A stretch of DNA of 64,000 nucleotides from Deltaproteobacteria bacterium. GTDB lineage: Bacteria; Desulfobacterota; Dissulfuribacteria; Dissulfuribacterales; UBA3076. The stretch spans positions 1-64,000 of the forward strand of contig JAGYNZ010000011.1 of assembly GCA_018399745.1 (NCBI GenBank), given 5' to 3'. This document shows, in pieces, positions 17,786-25,502 of this stretch. Below the pieces are notes generated by a model. It was not told where the DNA came from. It was given only the letters and a program-made list of their open reading frames with translations, and made no database searches. Position 1 is the stretch's first letter. The number at the start of each line of letters is the position of its first letter. The position numbers and the translations under genes are program-made.

Positions 17786-18926
17786 CATCAGTAATATCAT
17801 TCACCCCGATGTGATGTCACAGACCAAGTCCCCTATAACAGATTCACAAAAAGAATTTTTTCTACCTCCTCTTTCTGTTAATGAAATTATAGAAGCGGAC
17901 GTATTGGAAAGAGTTGGCGATAGAAGGTTACTAATCGTACTTAAAAAGGCAAAGATTTTAGCGGATTCCAGGATACCGCTTCGGGGCGGTGAAAAAATTA
18001 CGGTAAAAGTTGAGCAACTACATCCCAGGGTTGTTCTTCGTTTTATGCAAAATGAAAAAAAAACAGAATATTCAAAGCTCTCTGATTATCTGAGATACTA
18101 TCGTTCGAATCCAAAGGTACTCTATGATCTATTTATGAAGCTCGACAAGGTATTCAATCAAGAAAATCTGGGGGAGCCAGTATCACATCTGGGAAAAGAA
18201 AATATAGAGAATGTACAGAAAATATTAGAATCTTTAATGATTTCTAAAGAAAGTCTCAATGATAAGCTTTTTTTAAAGAACTATTTATACAAATTCGGAT
18301 ATTTATTGGAAAAAGGGATTAAAGATTCGGCAGGGAGGGGTATCACGAAGGCTGCGAATTTTAATGATTCTTCTCAGAATCTTAAAGCACTTTTGATAAA
18401 GATGTCTGATAGGCTGAGACTCTTTACGGAAAACAGAGGTCTCCCAGCTACAGAAAAGCTTTCTGGTTTTATTAACTCGTCAATAAAGACGATCGAATCT
18501 CATCAAGTGATAAATTATCTGTTTCAGGAACATGAAGGCAAGTATCTGTTTCAGATTCCTATATTGTTTCCGGAGAAGATGGGATGGGCGGAGATTTTTA
18601 TTAAATTTGAAAACAAGAATTCAGAAGGCAGGGATCAGCAAAAGCAAAAGCGTGTTATGTTTCTATTGAATATGGATGCATTGGGTGACATTATTGTTGA
18701 AGCGAAAATTATGCAAAAGAATATTGGCTGTATTTTGAAATGCAAGCATAATGAATTACGTAATTTTATATTGCCTTTTTTTGATGAATTGCGCGCGAAA
18801 CTTAAGGATTTGGAATATAAGGTAGACTACCTTGAATGTATCGTAGATACGGATATTTTAGAAGGTGATCAATATTGTGATTTTCATGACTTGTTGGCGC
18901 AAGAAAAGATAGATCTTTTAGTATAG
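17772..18926 (+). CDS. FliK-like hook-length control paralogue (YlqG type)
   Basis: 384 aa from ATG 17772; an in-frame TTG at 17757 would only lengthen the overlap with the upstream gene. The N-terminal part (about 30-100) has a beta-rich domain with LLIVLKKAKILADSRIPLRGGEKITVKVEQLHPRVVLRF, and the C-terminal part (about 245-384) resembles the FliK C-terminal fold with LNMDALGDIIVEAKI. Placement directly before flhX mirrors the ylqG-ylqH pair of Bacillus. It may be an additional switch or length protein. Primary similarity is low, so the family call rests partly on context. Confidence 0.6.
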   Translation: MKTSNISNIIHPDVMSQTKSPITDSQKEFFLPPLSVNEIIEADVLERVGDRRLLIVLKKAKILADSRIPLRGGEKITVKVEQLHPRVVLRFMQNEKKTEYSKLSDYLRYYRSNPKVLYDLFMKLDKVFNQENLGEPVSHLGKENIENVQKILESLMISKESLNDKLFLKNYLYKFGYLLEKGIKDSAGRGITKAANFNDSSQNLKALLIKMSDRLRLFTENRGLPATEKLSGFINSSIKTIESHQVINYLFQEHEGKYLFQIPILFPEKMGWAEIFIKFENKNSEGRDQQKQKRVMFLLNMDALGDIIVEAKIMQKNIGCILKCKHNELRNFILPFFDELRAKLKDLEYKVDYLECIVDTDILEGDQYCDFHDLLAQEKIDLLV

Positions 18927-18952
18927 TTATTTTGGAAAGATAAGCTATTTTC

Positions 18953-19237
18953 ATGAACAGACATAAGAAAAAAAATACTATAGCGGCTACTATAGAATAT
19001 GATAACAAAAGGGACGCAGCGCCAAAAGTAACTGCTAAAGGAAGGGGGTTAGTAGCTGAAAAGATTATAAAAGTGGCTATGGAGCATAATATACCTATAA
19101 AGAGAGATCCTGCCCTGGTACAAATTTTAAGCCGTCTTGATATCGATGAACAAATTCCTTCTGAGCTTTATAAGGCTATTGCTGAAATACTGGCTTTTGT
19201 TTATTCAGTCAATGAGCAATATAGAGAAAGACATTAA
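18953..19237 (+). CDS. flhX: FlhX: FlhB C-terminal domain homologue (YlqH type)
   Basis: 94 aa. It aligns along its length with the post-cleavage part of FlhB: AATIEYDNKRDAAPKVTAKGRGLVAEKI corresponds to VAIHYDQSRMSAPKVVAKGRGHIAEKI, and both end in a helix LYKA.AE..AFVYS. The NPTH cleavage site and membrane domain are absent. In Salmonella, FlhX-type proteins can partly replace the cleaved FlhB tail in the export gate. It follows the FliK-like gene by 26 bp and ends this gene run. Confidence 0.9.
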   Translation: MNRHKKKNTIAATIEYDNKRDAAPKVTAKGRGLVAEKIIKVAMEHNIPIKRDPALVQILSRLDIDEQIPSELYKAIAEILAFVYSVNEQYRERH

Positions 19238-19380
19238 AATAAAAGAGAGATTTTTTTGTGCCGACTTCACAGGATGAGGTCTTGATAAATATGCATATCC
19301 TTGATCCTTTACATCGGAAAAAATTGCCTATGAGAACAAAACTGCCTATCTATTAAGATGATTGCAAAACCTCGAATTTT

Positions 19381-19411
19381 TTCTTAAGGTCCGGGAAAAA
19401 TTACTTAAGAA
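19381..19411. promoter_or_regulatory. Candidate activator site: perfect inverted repeat TTCTTAAG/CTTAAGAA
   Basis: TTCTTAAG (19381-19388) and CTTAAGAA (19404-19411) are exact inverted copies separated by 15 bases. The pair lies about 125-155 bp upstream of the sigma-54 type promoter, the normal distance for an enhancer-binding activator such as FleQ/FlrC-type proteins. Function is inferred from position only. Confidence 0.4.
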
Positions 19412-19534
19412 TCTCAATTATCATAGTCTTTTAGGTTTCTACGATAAAGCTCTGATTCAACAAGGGCGCAACATCTGTTTCTTGTTCAGGATGCTTCCCT
19501 GTCTTAATTTCCTTATCAGATAGATTAACTGTTC

Positions 19535-19550
19535 TGGCATATAAGTTGCT
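19535..19550 (+). promoter_or_regulatory. Sigma-54 type promoter for flgF operon
   Basis: TGGCATATAAGTTGCT matches the RpoN consensus closely (TGGCA, then TTGC), with GG and GC exactly 10 bases apart. A transcript would start near 19561, leaving a short leader with AAAAGGTGAG before flgF ATG 19576. This is the better of the two sigma-54 candidates in the window. Confidence 0.8.
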
Positions 19551-19575
19551 TCGTACTCTAGAAAAGGTGAGATCT

Positions 19576-20283
19576 ATGGGCAACAATATTAGTATAATAG
19601 CACATGAATGTCTCAGGCATATTAACCGGCTTGATAGTGTTACGAATAATATGGCCAACGTTGACACCCCTGGGTTTAAAGCAGAGGAGCTGTATCTTTT
19701 GAGAGGAGGTTCCGAAGGGGTTTCAGGTGAATCCCAGCTCAGGCAGATAATGGTTACCAATTATTCGCCGGGAGTTATTCAGAAAACCGATAATGTCCTG
19801 GATTTGGCCATACAAGGAGAGGGATTTTTTGTTGTGCAAACAAAAAATGGCCTTGCCTATACGAGAGACGGGAGATTTACACTTAATGAAAAACGGCAAC
19901 TGGTTACACAAGAAGGTAATTGTGTACTCGGCAGGTCAGGGAAAATTGTTATTACAGCAGATAATGTCCAGATCAGTGAAAATGGCGTTATAAATATAGA
20001 TGGTGATGAAGTTGATACATTGAAAATTGTAGATTTTCGTAACTTGTCTGACCTCCGTAAGATTGGAAAGGGCCTTTACCAGGATCCGAATGGATCGGCA
20101 GAGCCAAGCATAAGAAAGAATCCGGAGATTCAATCGGGATATCTAGAGCTTTCCAATGTTCAGGCCATAAGAGAAATGGTGGAGATGATTAATATACAGC
20201 GTTCTTTCGAATCATACCAGAAAGTAATGCAAACCATACAGGACCAAGACAAATTATCAACGAACCGTGTTGGAAAACTATAG
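19576..20283 (+). CDS. flgF: Flagellar proximal rod protein FlgF
   Basis: 235 aa from ATG 19576 behind AAAAGGTGAG. The N-terminal rod motif reads LDSVTNNMANVDTPGFKAEE, and the C-terminal helix ends MVEMINIQRSFESYQKVMQTIQDQD, as in the FlgBCFG family. FlgF is a rod component exported through the type III apparatus. It is the first gene after the sigma-54 type promoter and is followed by flgG 19 bp downstream. Confidence 0.93.
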   Translation: MGNNISIIAHECLRHINRLDSVTNNMANVDTPGFKAEELYLLRGGSEGVSGESQLRQIMVTNYSPGVIQKTDNVLDLAIQGEGFFVVQTKNGLAYTRDGRFTLNEKRQLVTQEGNCVLGRSGKIVITADNVQISENGVINIDGDEVDTLKIVDFRNLSDLRKIGKGLYQDPNGSAEPSIRKNPEIQSGYLELSNVQAIREMVEMINIQRSFESYQKVMQTIQDQDKLSTNRVGKL

Positions 20284-20302
20284 TGAATAAAGGGGAATAG
20301 AT

Positions 20303-21085
20303 ATGATAAGGGCCTTATGGACAGCTGCTACCGGTATGCAGGCGCAGCAGATGAATCAGGATGTCGTGGCCAATAACCTGGCTAATATCAATACGGTAGG
20401 ATTTAAAAAGTCGAGGGCGGAATTTCAGGACCTCATGTATCAGATCCTTTTGAAATCAGGCGCGGAGACATCTGCAGGCGATCAACTGCCTATAGGCATT
20501 GAAATCGGTATGGGAGTGAAGCCTGTATCCGTTCAAAAAATGTTTTCCCAGGGAGACTATCAGCAATCCGAAAATGCTTTTGACTGGGCGATTGAAGGGG
20601 AAGGTTTTTTTCAATTAGATGATAACGGTCGTACCGTCTATACAAGAGCAGGCAATTTTAAGATAGATATGGATGGATCTATCTGTAATTCTAATGGACT
20701 CAAGTTAATACCAGAGATAACGATACCTGCAGAGACAGTTAATTTCAGTGTCGATAGCGGTGGAACATGGACGGCAACAGATGAGCTTGGTTATTCCATA
20801 GCAAGCGGCAGACTTGAACTGGCTAATTTTTTGAACCCGGCGGGTTTGACAAGTCTGGGCAGAAATCTCTACGATGTCACGGAGGGTTCCGGTGAAGCGA
20901 TAACAGGGAATCCGGGCGAGGATGGACTGGGTACCATCTCACAACATTTTCTTGAGATGTCAAATGTAAATGCAGTTGATGAGATGGTTAAAATGATTGT
21001 GGGCCAGAGGGCTTACGAGATAAACTCTAAAGCTATCCAAACAGCGGATTCTATGCTGCAGATGATTAATAATCTCAAGAGATAA
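20303..21085 (+). CDS. flgG: Flagellar distal rod protein FlgG
   Basis: 260 aa, the usual length. The protein starts MIRALWTAATGMQAQQMNQD and contains NNLANINTVGFKKSRAEFQDL, the FlgG signature. The C-terminal motif EMVKMIVGQRAYEINSKAIQTADSMLQ is complete. A ribosome site (AAAGGGGAA) precedes ATG 20303. FlgG forms the distal rod passing through the P and L rings, whose genes follow. Confidence 0.96.
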   Translation: MIRALWTAATGMQAQQMNQDVVANNLANINTVGFKKSRAEFQDLMYQILLKSGAETSAGDQLPIGIEIGMGVKPVSVQKMFSQGDYQQSENAFDWAIEGEGFFQLDDNGRTVYTRAGNFKIDMDGSICNSNGLKLIPEITIPAETVNFSVDSGGTWTATDELGYSIASGRLELANFLNPAGLTSLGRNLYDVTEGSGEAITGNPGEDGLGTISQHFLEMSNVNAVDEMVKMIVGQRAYEINSKAIQTADSMLQMINNLKR

Positions 21086-21119
21086 CAATATAATCAATTT
21101 TATATACAAGAACAGATAA

Positions 21120-21866
21120 ATGAAAAAAGCAAAAAAAAGAGATAGTTCTCCACTTATATTAAGCACTATATCCTTGATCGTTTTCACGTTATTTATAAGC
21201 AATTCTTTATATGCATTGCCAGTAACAAAGATAAGTAAAAATGAAATAAAGAGTATGATTATTAATCATATTAATGCCAACATGCCCTGGCCCAAAGGGA
21301 GTGTGCGAATTGAATTCTTTTCTCAACTGTCTGAGATCGATGTTCCGGCAAATGACATTACATGTCGGGTTGTAAGCATGAGAGGCGAAGATTTTATCGG
21401 GTATTCTAATTTTGCCATTAGATTTTATGATAAAAAGGTTTTCCTTAAAGAGGAGACGTTCAGAGTAAGAATAGAAGTGCTGAGAGATATGGCTGTAAGC
21501 ACAGGATATCTGGCCAAAGGCACTAACATCAGCAGGGATGATGTCAAGCTGGTGAAAAAATGGTTCGATCGTATATCTCCAAGTATCATTACAGATATAG
21601 AAGACGTGGTGGGTAAAAGACTCCGTACTACTATAAAACACTCAGATACTATGATAACCAGAAATATATTGATGGAACCAGTAATGATAAAGAGGGGAAA
21701 GCTGGTCAGAATCGTGCTTGAAAAAGGTCCGATCAAGATTACGACAGTTGGTTTGTCAGAGCAGAATGGGGCATTTGGTGACATTATCAAGGTCAAAAAC
21801 ATATCATCAAAAAATGTCATTTATGCCAGGGTAATGGGGAGTTCTCTGGTTCAGGTAGAATTTTAA
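21120..21866 (+). CDS. flgA: Flagellar P-ring assembly chaperone FlgA
   Basis: 248 aa. A Lys-rich N-terminus and hydrophobic stretch (about residues 11-36, ending at SLYA) form a signal peptide. The C-terminal SAF-type domain contains MAVSTGYLAKGTNISRDDVKLVKKWFD and VVGKRLRTTIKHSDTM, and ends with NISSKNVIYARVMGSSLVQV. FlgA binds FlgI in the periplasm and promotes P-ring formation. It sits between flgG and flgH, the normal deltaproteobacterial order. Confidence 0.92.
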   Translation: MKKAKKRDSSPLILSTISLIVFTLFISNSLYALPVTKISKNEIKSMIINHINANMPWPKGSVRIEFFSQLSEIDVPANDITCRVVSMRGEDFIGYSNFAIRFYDKKVFLKEETFRVRIEVLRDMAVSTGYLAKGTNISRDDVKLVKKWFDRISPSIITDIEDVVGKRLRTTIKHSDTMITRNILMEPVMIKRGKLVRIVLEKGPIKITTVGLSEQNGAFGDIIKVKNISSKNVIYARVMGSSLVQVEF

Positions 21867-21967
21867 GTTAGCGTGATTACTCAGGTGACCATGCCGAAGT
21901 TAATAAAAGTGCTGACAATTAATCATTGGTCTCAATTTTCAGCCCAGACACCTAAAGGATTATTACC

Positions 21968-22723
21968 GTGTTTAATATTCAAGACGGGCTTCTAAGGCAA
22001 ACCGGCCTTTTCCCCATCTTTTTTGTTATGTGTTTCTTGATCGGATGTGCGTCAAATCCTAAGGCAATAAAAATGGATCAACCGGCTCCCCCTGCCAAAC
22101 CTAAGGAAGTAAAAATGCCTTCATCGCATGCCCCCGGGAGCATATGGCCCGGTGAGACCAGGGCCAACTCACTCTTTACAGACAATAAGGCCAGATATGT
22201 AAACGATGTCGTTACAATAGTTATAGACGAGAGTTCAACAGGCGGAAATAGCGCAGACACAAAAACCAGCAAGGATGCCAGCCTCTCCGCTGGGATAACA
22301 TCCTTCTTGGGACTGGAGAAATTTATCGCCAGAAGGAATAAAGATCTCACAGATGGAGATATATTTACAGGGGGCTCTGAACCCTCAATCAAGATTGCGG
22401 GTAGTTCTAAAAATAGTCTTGCAGGCAAGGGTGCAACGAGTCGTGATGGCACATTAAAGGCTAAGATAACCGCAAGGGTCATAGAGGTCCTTGAAAATAG
22501 AAATCTGGTCATAGAGGGAAGAAGACAGCTAATGGTAAACGCCGAGAATCAGTATATTGTTATTACCGGTATAATCAGGCCTGAAGACATAACATCTGAT
22601 AATATGATATCGTCGCAGTACGTTGCTGACGCCCGGATCGTTTATACAGGCAATGGTGTAATAAATGACAAGATGAGGCCTGGTTGGCTTACTCGAACCA
22701 TCGATTGGACCTGGCCCTTTTAG
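21968..22723 (+). CDS. flgH: Flagellar L-ring lipoprotein FlgH
   Basis: 251 aa from GTG 21968 with AAAGGA 8 bp upstream. A lipoprotein signal peptide ends in LIGCASN, with the lipid-bearing Cys near residue 27. The mature protein has PGSIWPGETRANSLFTDNKARYVNDVVTIVI, and later VIEVLENRNLVIEGRRQLMVNAENQYIVITGIIRPEDI, both characteristic of FlgH. It forms the outer-membrane L ring, confirming a Gram-negative envelope. The flgI frame begins just downstream. Confidence 0.95.
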   Translation: MFNIQDGLLRQTGLFPIFFVMCFLIGCASNPKAIKMDQPAPPAKPKEVKMPSSHAPGSIWPGETRANSLFTDNKARYVNDVVTIVIDESSTGGNSADTKTSKDASLSAGITSFLGLEKFIARRNKDLTDGDIFTGGSEPSIKIAGSSKNSLAGKGATSRDGTLKAKITARVIEVLENRNLVIEGRRQLMVNAENQYIVITGIIRPEDITSDNMISSQYVADARIVYTGNGVINDKMRPGWLTRTIDWTWPF

Positions 22724-22749
22724 AAATTCAGACCTGTAACCAATTGCTC

Positions 22750-23925
22750 ATGAAGACAGAAAAACTGCTTAAATATATTATGGTTTATTTCGTGGTTGCA
22801 CTTGTTGCCGTATCCCATGCCTATGGTGCCAGGATAAAGGATATCGCCAGTATCGGAGGGGTTAGAGATAACCAGCTTTATGGCTATGGATTGGTCGTAG
22901 GTCTGGATGGAACCGGCGATAGTGTAAAGAATGGCTTTACAGATCAGACCCTTGCAAACATGTTGACCAGGCAGGGATTGGCCATGAAGAATAAAACATC
23001 CTCCCTTAAGGCGGACAATGTGGCGGCAGTCATGGTCACTGCCAAGTTGCCCCCCTTTGCCAAGATAGGAACAAGGGTAGATGTTATGGTTTCTTCTATT
23101 GGTGATGCGGACAGCCTTCTCGGCGGTACCCTTCCTATGACGTCACTTATAGGAGCTGACGGCAGAGTTTATGCCACGGCACAGGGCCCGCTTGTTATTG
23201 GTGGTTTTTCTGCTGTGGGGAGCAGCGCAAAAGCAACCAAGAACCATACTACAGTTGGACGTATCTCAAACGGCGCCAGTGTGGAGAGAGAATTAAATTA
23301 TGATTTTGATAAAAAGAGGGAATTTACTTTAAATCTTCATAATCCTGATTTTACAACATGTGAGAGAATGGCAAAGATTATTAGATCACAGGTACCTGAT
23401 ATTAAAGCAGAATTTATTGATTCCAGTTCTATCGCTGTATACATAAAAGATTCTTTTAATAAAAATATTGTAGACCTCATCTCTGTTGTTGAAAATTTAG
23501 ATGTTCCAGTTGATTCAACCGCCGTTGTGGTTATGAATGAAAAGACAGGGACCATTGTTATGGGAGAGAATGTCAGGATATCCACAGTGGCCGTAGCTCA
23601 TGGGAATTTGAGTATCCATATAAGAGAGGACAAAGAGGTGTCTCAGCCGCTTCCTTTCTCACCTGCTCCGCCCTTTGGCAGTAGTCCGGCTAATGTTGGG
23701 GATGGTGTTACATTAGCCCCGGGTGGCCAGACAGTTGTTACAACTCAGACATCCGTTGATGTTGCCGAGGAGAAAAAGAAATTAATGGTAGTTCCTCATG
23801 GCGTGACCATACAGGAGGTTGTCAATGCCCTTAATACGATTGGTGTTTCGTCCAGAGATCTAATCGATATATTACAGACCATTAAGGCCGCTGGAGTTCT
23901 TCAGGCGGAATTGAAAATAATATAA
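22750..23925 (+). CDS. flgI: Flagellar P-ring protein FlgI
   Basis: 391 aa if translation starts at ATG 22750, which gives a proper Sec signal peptide (hydrophobic core YIMVYFVVALVAVSHAYGA). An in-frame TTG at 22684 would add a non-family N-terminus overlapping flgH. Motifs ARIKDIASIGGVRDNQLYGYGLVVGLDGTGD and VPVDSTAVVVMNEKTGTIVMGENVRI are diagnostic. FlgI builds the peptidoglycan-level P ring with help from FlgA. No strong ribosome site was found for either start. Confidence 0.94.
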   Translation: MKTEKLLKYIMVYFVVALVAVSHAYGARIKDIASIGGVRDNQLYGYGLVVGLDGTGDSVKNGFTDQTLANMLTRQGLAMKNKTSSLKADNVAAVMVTAKLPPFAKIGTRVDVMVSSIGDADSLLGGTLPMTSLIGADGRVYATAQGPLVIGGFSAVGSSAKATKNHTTVGRISNGASVERELNYDFDKKREFTLNLHNPDFTTCERMAKIIRSQVPDIKAEFIDSSSIAVYIKDSFNKNIVDLISVVENLDVPVDSTAVVVMNEKTGTIVMGENVRISTVAVAHGNLSIHIREDKEVSQPLPFSPAPPFGSSPANVGDGVTLAPGGQTVVTTQTSVDVAEEKKKLMVVPHGVTIQEVVNALNTIGVSSRDLIDILQTIKAAGVLQAELKII

Positions 23926-23980
23926 AAAAATAAGCCAATTTCAAGACCCGGAAATTTTAGGTTGGCAGCAGGTTTTGCAA

Positions 23981-24328
23981 ATGGTTCAGAGGAAAAATGT
24001 AATGGATCCTTTAATCTTTAACGGACGTTTGAATATAGAGGGAAGCGTTGTTGATAAAACGCAAAAGGGGGGGCTTTCAGGAGATAAGGACCTGAAGAGT
24101 GCAGTTGCAGATTTTGAATCAATTTTTATTTATTATATGCTGCAAACACTTAGGAAGACGGTCCCTAAAGATGGGCTTTTTTCTCAAAAAACTTCCTCTA
24201 TGGATACTTATAATATGATACTTGATCAGAAGTTTGCAGAAGACATGGCATCAAAGGGAGAGGGTATAGGTCTTCAAAAGATGCTTTTATATCAATTTGA
24301 TAAGTCGCATTACTCCAATGATACATAG
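23981..24328 (+). CDS. flgJ: Rod-binding protein FlgJ (N-terminal domain only)
   Basis: 115 aa from ATG 23981 (TTG 23975 also in frame). The sequence DLKSAVADFESIFIYYMLQTLRKTVPKDGLF and the tail QKFAEDMASKGEGIGLQKMLLYQF match the FlgJ rod-binding domain. The C-terminal muramidase domain of enterobacterial FlgJ is absent, so a separate lytic enzyme is probably used for rod penetration. This single-domain form is common outside the Enterobacteria. It closes the flgFGAHIJ run. Confidence 0.9.
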   Translation: MVQRKNVMDPLIFNGRLNIEGSVVDKTQKGGLSGDKDLKSAVADFESIFIYYMLQTLRKTVPKDGLFSQKTSSMDTYNMILDQKFAEDMASKGEGIGLQKMLLYQFDKSHYSNDT

Positions 24329-24433
24329 GGTCTGAATAATTCTTCCCCGGCCAGGAGTTTGGATACAGCCTTTGCTATGTGTCTGGAGAACTTGTTACAG
24401 GGAAGTCTTCCTGTCCTAAAGTACACTAATGAT

Positions 24434-24461
24434 TAAAGTTTTAGTGTAAAGTGACCGATAT
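24434..24461 (+). promoter_or_regulatory. Sigma-28 (FliA) promoter for flgM
   Basis: TAAAGTTT (24434-24441) and GACCGATAT (24453-24461) match the FliA consensus TAAA...GCCGATAA, with one extra base in the -10 block. The promoter lies 37 bp before the flgM GTG. Late expression of flgM by FliA is well known and gives feedback on sigma-28 activity. Confidence 0.8.
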
Positions 24462-24497
24462 TCTTATATAGAAGAAAGTAAGAAGGAGGCACAGCCT

Positions 24498-24794
24498 GTG
24501 AAGATTTCCGAGATCAATAACGAGTTTATTAAGCAGTATAAGATAAATGAGCAGCCGAGCTCAGTGCCCAAAAATCAAATAAATGATAATGTAGTTCTTG
24601 AAGAGAAGGTCAGTATATCTTCCATATCAAGAGACATTAAGCTGGCTCAAAAAGCCATTGCAGAGCTTCCGGATATTCGGGAAGAAAAGGTCCGAGGATT
24701 GAAGGAGCAAATTGAACAGGGAACTTACATCGTGAGCGGAGAAAAGATTGCTGAAAAGATATTCAGTGATTTCTCTTTTGATATTATGTTTTAA
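24498..24794 (+). CDS. flgM: Anti-sigma-28 factor FlgM
   Basis: 98 aa from GTG 24498 behind a strong AAGGAGGC (24483-24490). The C-terminal half contains DKVSIS-like EKVSISSISRDIKLAQKAIAELPDIREEKVRGLKEQIEQGTYIVSGEKIAEKI, the conserved FlgM core that binds FliA. FlgM is itself exported through the finished hook, which frees FliA. It has its own FliA-type promoter and is followed by flgN after a 191-bp AT-rich gap with no clear sites. Confidence 0.93.
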   Translation: MKISEINNEFIKQYKINEQPSSVPKNQINDNVVLEEKVSISSISRDIKLAQKAIAELPDIREEKVRGLKEQIEQGTYIVSGEKIAEKIFSDFSFDIMF

Positions 24795-24985
24795 ATATCA
24801 GTCAAAAATGGCTTAATTTATTAATTATATTGTTCAGTTTTTTAAGTGGTTAGTATATATGTTTATTGTATTTAGTATCAAAAAAGTCATTTTACCTCTT
24901 CTCAGCTTCTTATTTTCTGTAAGTTTTTTATATAGATGTTAGCCTTAGATTCTATTTTGGCGAAGTTATACAACAGGGCATTGAG

Positions 24986-25498
24986 ATGAATAACGAATTA
25001 AAATCTCTATACGATTCTTTATTGTATGTATTAAAAAATGAAATGGAGGTTTATGGAGAACTCCACAAGCTTTTTATGAATGAGCAAGCGCTTCTCGTAA
25101 AGTCTTCCATAGATGATCTGCATGAAAACAGTTCTAAAAAAGAGACCTGTGTTTTAAAGGCTAAAATGCTGGAAGAGGTGAGGACTAACTTGGCTGAAAA
25201 GATTTTCAGGCTTCTCGATATTGATGAGAAGGATGTCAATCTTTCAGGATTATTGTGCTATGCGGATGGCGCTCAAAGACAAAAGTTAACGGAGTGTCAA
25301 TTAAATCTACGCTATCTCTTGAATGAAATTAATAAACTAAACAAAAAAAATAAATTATTGCTGGATTCTTCTCTTGTCTATGTACAAAGATCTATTGATT
25401 TTCTGAATCAACTCATATGCCCTAATTCAGGTTATCTAAATACCGGAAAACTAAGATCAAACGATATTAACGGAAGAGTTATATGTTGGGAAGGATAG
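24986..25498 (+). CDS. flgN: Flagellar chaperone FlgN
   Basis: 170 aa, almost entirely helical and charged, with the FlgN pattern LYDSLLYVLKNEMEVYGELHKLFMNEQALLVKSSIDDL at the N-terminus, followed by ETCVLKAKMLEE. FlgN binds the hook-filament junction proteins FlgK and FlgL before export. The adjacent flgK gene begins 4 bp after its stop, supporting the call. No membrane or signal segment is present. Confidence 0.88.
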   Translation: MNNELKSLYDSLLYVLKNEMEVYGELHKLFMNEQALLVKSSIDDLHENSSKKETCVLKAKMLEEVRTNLAEKIFRLLDIDEKDVNLSGLLCYADGAQRQKLTECQLNLRYLLNEINKLNKKNKLLLDSSLVYVQRSIDFLNQLICPNSGYLNTGKLRSNDINGRVICWEG

Positions 25499-25502
25499 AG
25501 AA

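Larger units (their letters stand above)
19238..19575. other. Control region between flhX and flgF
   Basis: About 340 bases without a credible gene. It contains a perfect 8-bp inverted repeat at 19381-19411 and a good sigma-54 type promoter at 19535-19550, then the flgF ribosome site. The frame that runs through the promoter into flgF from TTG 19546 is not used, because it would begin inside the promoter. Confidence 0.7.

Noticed and set aside
21913-21926. TGACAATTAATCAT before flgH, similar to the -35 side of the trp/tac promoter
   Set aside because: No -10 hexamer at the right distance; flgH follows flgA closely and is probably in the flgF transcript.
24358-24376. Sigma-54-like sequence TTTGGATACAGCCTTTGCT upstream of flgM
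   Set aside because: The GG and GC are 11 bases apart rather than 10, a spacing RpoN does not tolerate; the FliA-type promoter at 24434 explains flgM better.
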